Shown piece after piece: positions 14,315 to 14,482 of a stretch of DNA of 14,482 nucleotides; the stretch's first letter is position 1; every line of letters starts with the position of its first letter. The notes under the pieces were generated by a model. It did not search any database. It saw only the letters and a list, made by a program, of their open reading frames with translations, and was not told the origin of the DNA. Source of the DNA: Oscillospiraceae bacterium (GTDB lineage: Bacteria; Bacillota_A; Clostridia; Oscillospirales; JAAYXM01). A program made the position numbers and the translations under genes. Location: assembly GCA_017408185.1 (NCBI GenBank), contig JAFQVE010000310.1:1-14482 (forward strand). Direction: 5' to 3'.

Positions 14315-14482
14315 ATGAAAGAGTTAGCACCGGATTATAAGATAGTATATAAATCAGCTAATCCTCAGAAGGACTACGGCTTTTCGGCAGGTATTCTCGT
14401 TCTTCCGAGCGGCAGATACATAGCAAGCTATGATATATCGGATAAATACGGCAAAATCTGCATTTCCGACGATAAGGGCGAA
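14315..14482 (+). CDS. 5' end of a probable BNR/sialidase-fold protein, cut by the window edge
   Basis: The first 56 codons are visible, from ATG 14315 with purine-rich GAGGAAGAG (14303-14311) just upstream. The sequence includes AGILVLPSGRYIASYD and ends GKICISDDKGE, which looks like the beginning of a sialidase-type beta-propeller blade ending in an Asp-box (S-x-D-x-G-x-x-W), with the last residues beyond the edge. There is no signal peptide, so a cytoplasmic location is suggested. Family knowledge: BNR/sialidase-fold proteins include sialidases, other glycoside hydrolases and polysaccharide lyases. It is probably co-transcribed with the aldolase. Function is uncertain because only the N-terminus is present. 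Confidence 0.6.
   Translation, partial: MKELAPDYKIVYKSANPQKDYGFSAGILVLPSGRYIASYDISDKYGKICISDDKGE

Noticed and set aside
1..14482. CRISPR arrays, tRNA or rRNA genes, insertion sequences, toxin-antitoxin or phage defence genes
   Set aside because: None seen: no regularly spaced repeats beyond the two-copy element, no cloverleaf-like or rRNA stretch, and no transposase or defence motifs in any plausible gene.

Overview
The window looks like chromosomal DNA of a low-to-mid-GC Clostridia-type Firmicute, possibly an uncultured gut lineage. The evidence is the strong AGGAGG-type ribosome sites, the sigma-A-like promoters and the gene set, above all a WalRK two-component locus. The exact genus cannot be told from the sequence.

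Region 1 (1-10500, all + strand) is core chromosome. It starts inside cinA, followed by a Nudix ADP-ribose pyrophosphatase-type hydrolase. Next comes a WalRK locus: response regulator walR, sensor kinase walK, and two membrane-anchored accessory genes in the places of walH (yycH) and walI (yycI). Then come murA, the metallo-beta-lactamase-fold gene walJ (yycJ) and rlmH. The order walR-walK-walH-walI-walJ-rlmH matches the locus known from Bacillus, with two differences: murA sits between walI and walJ behind its own extended -10 promoter, and no htrA lies between walJ and rlmH. A pair of tandem hairpin-bearing repeats separates rlmH from a phosphoglucomutase/phosphomannomutase. A 17-bp-stem terminator, probably bidirectional, closes the region.

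Region 2 (10500-10779) is a scar: a frameshifted, 5'-truncated remnant of an AraC-family regulator on the - strand, running right up to the stop codon of the next gene.

Region 3 (10770-14482) looks accessory and catabolic. An AraC regulator and an FGGY-family sugar kinase form a - strand operon. They are divergent from a + strand operon encoding a DHDPS/NAL-superfamily aldolase or lyase with a non-canonical substrate-loop motif, followed by the start of a protein that looks like a BNR/sialidase-fold enzyme. A divergent promoter pair of 171 bp joins the two arms. The simplest reading is a regulated pathway for an unidentified sugar or sugar acid: a cytoplasmic BNR-type enzyme acts on the glycan or sugar, the aldolase cleaves a keto-acid intermediate, and the kinase phosphorylates a sugar. 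This cluster is the best candidate for something undescribed; its substrate cannot be read from the sequence.
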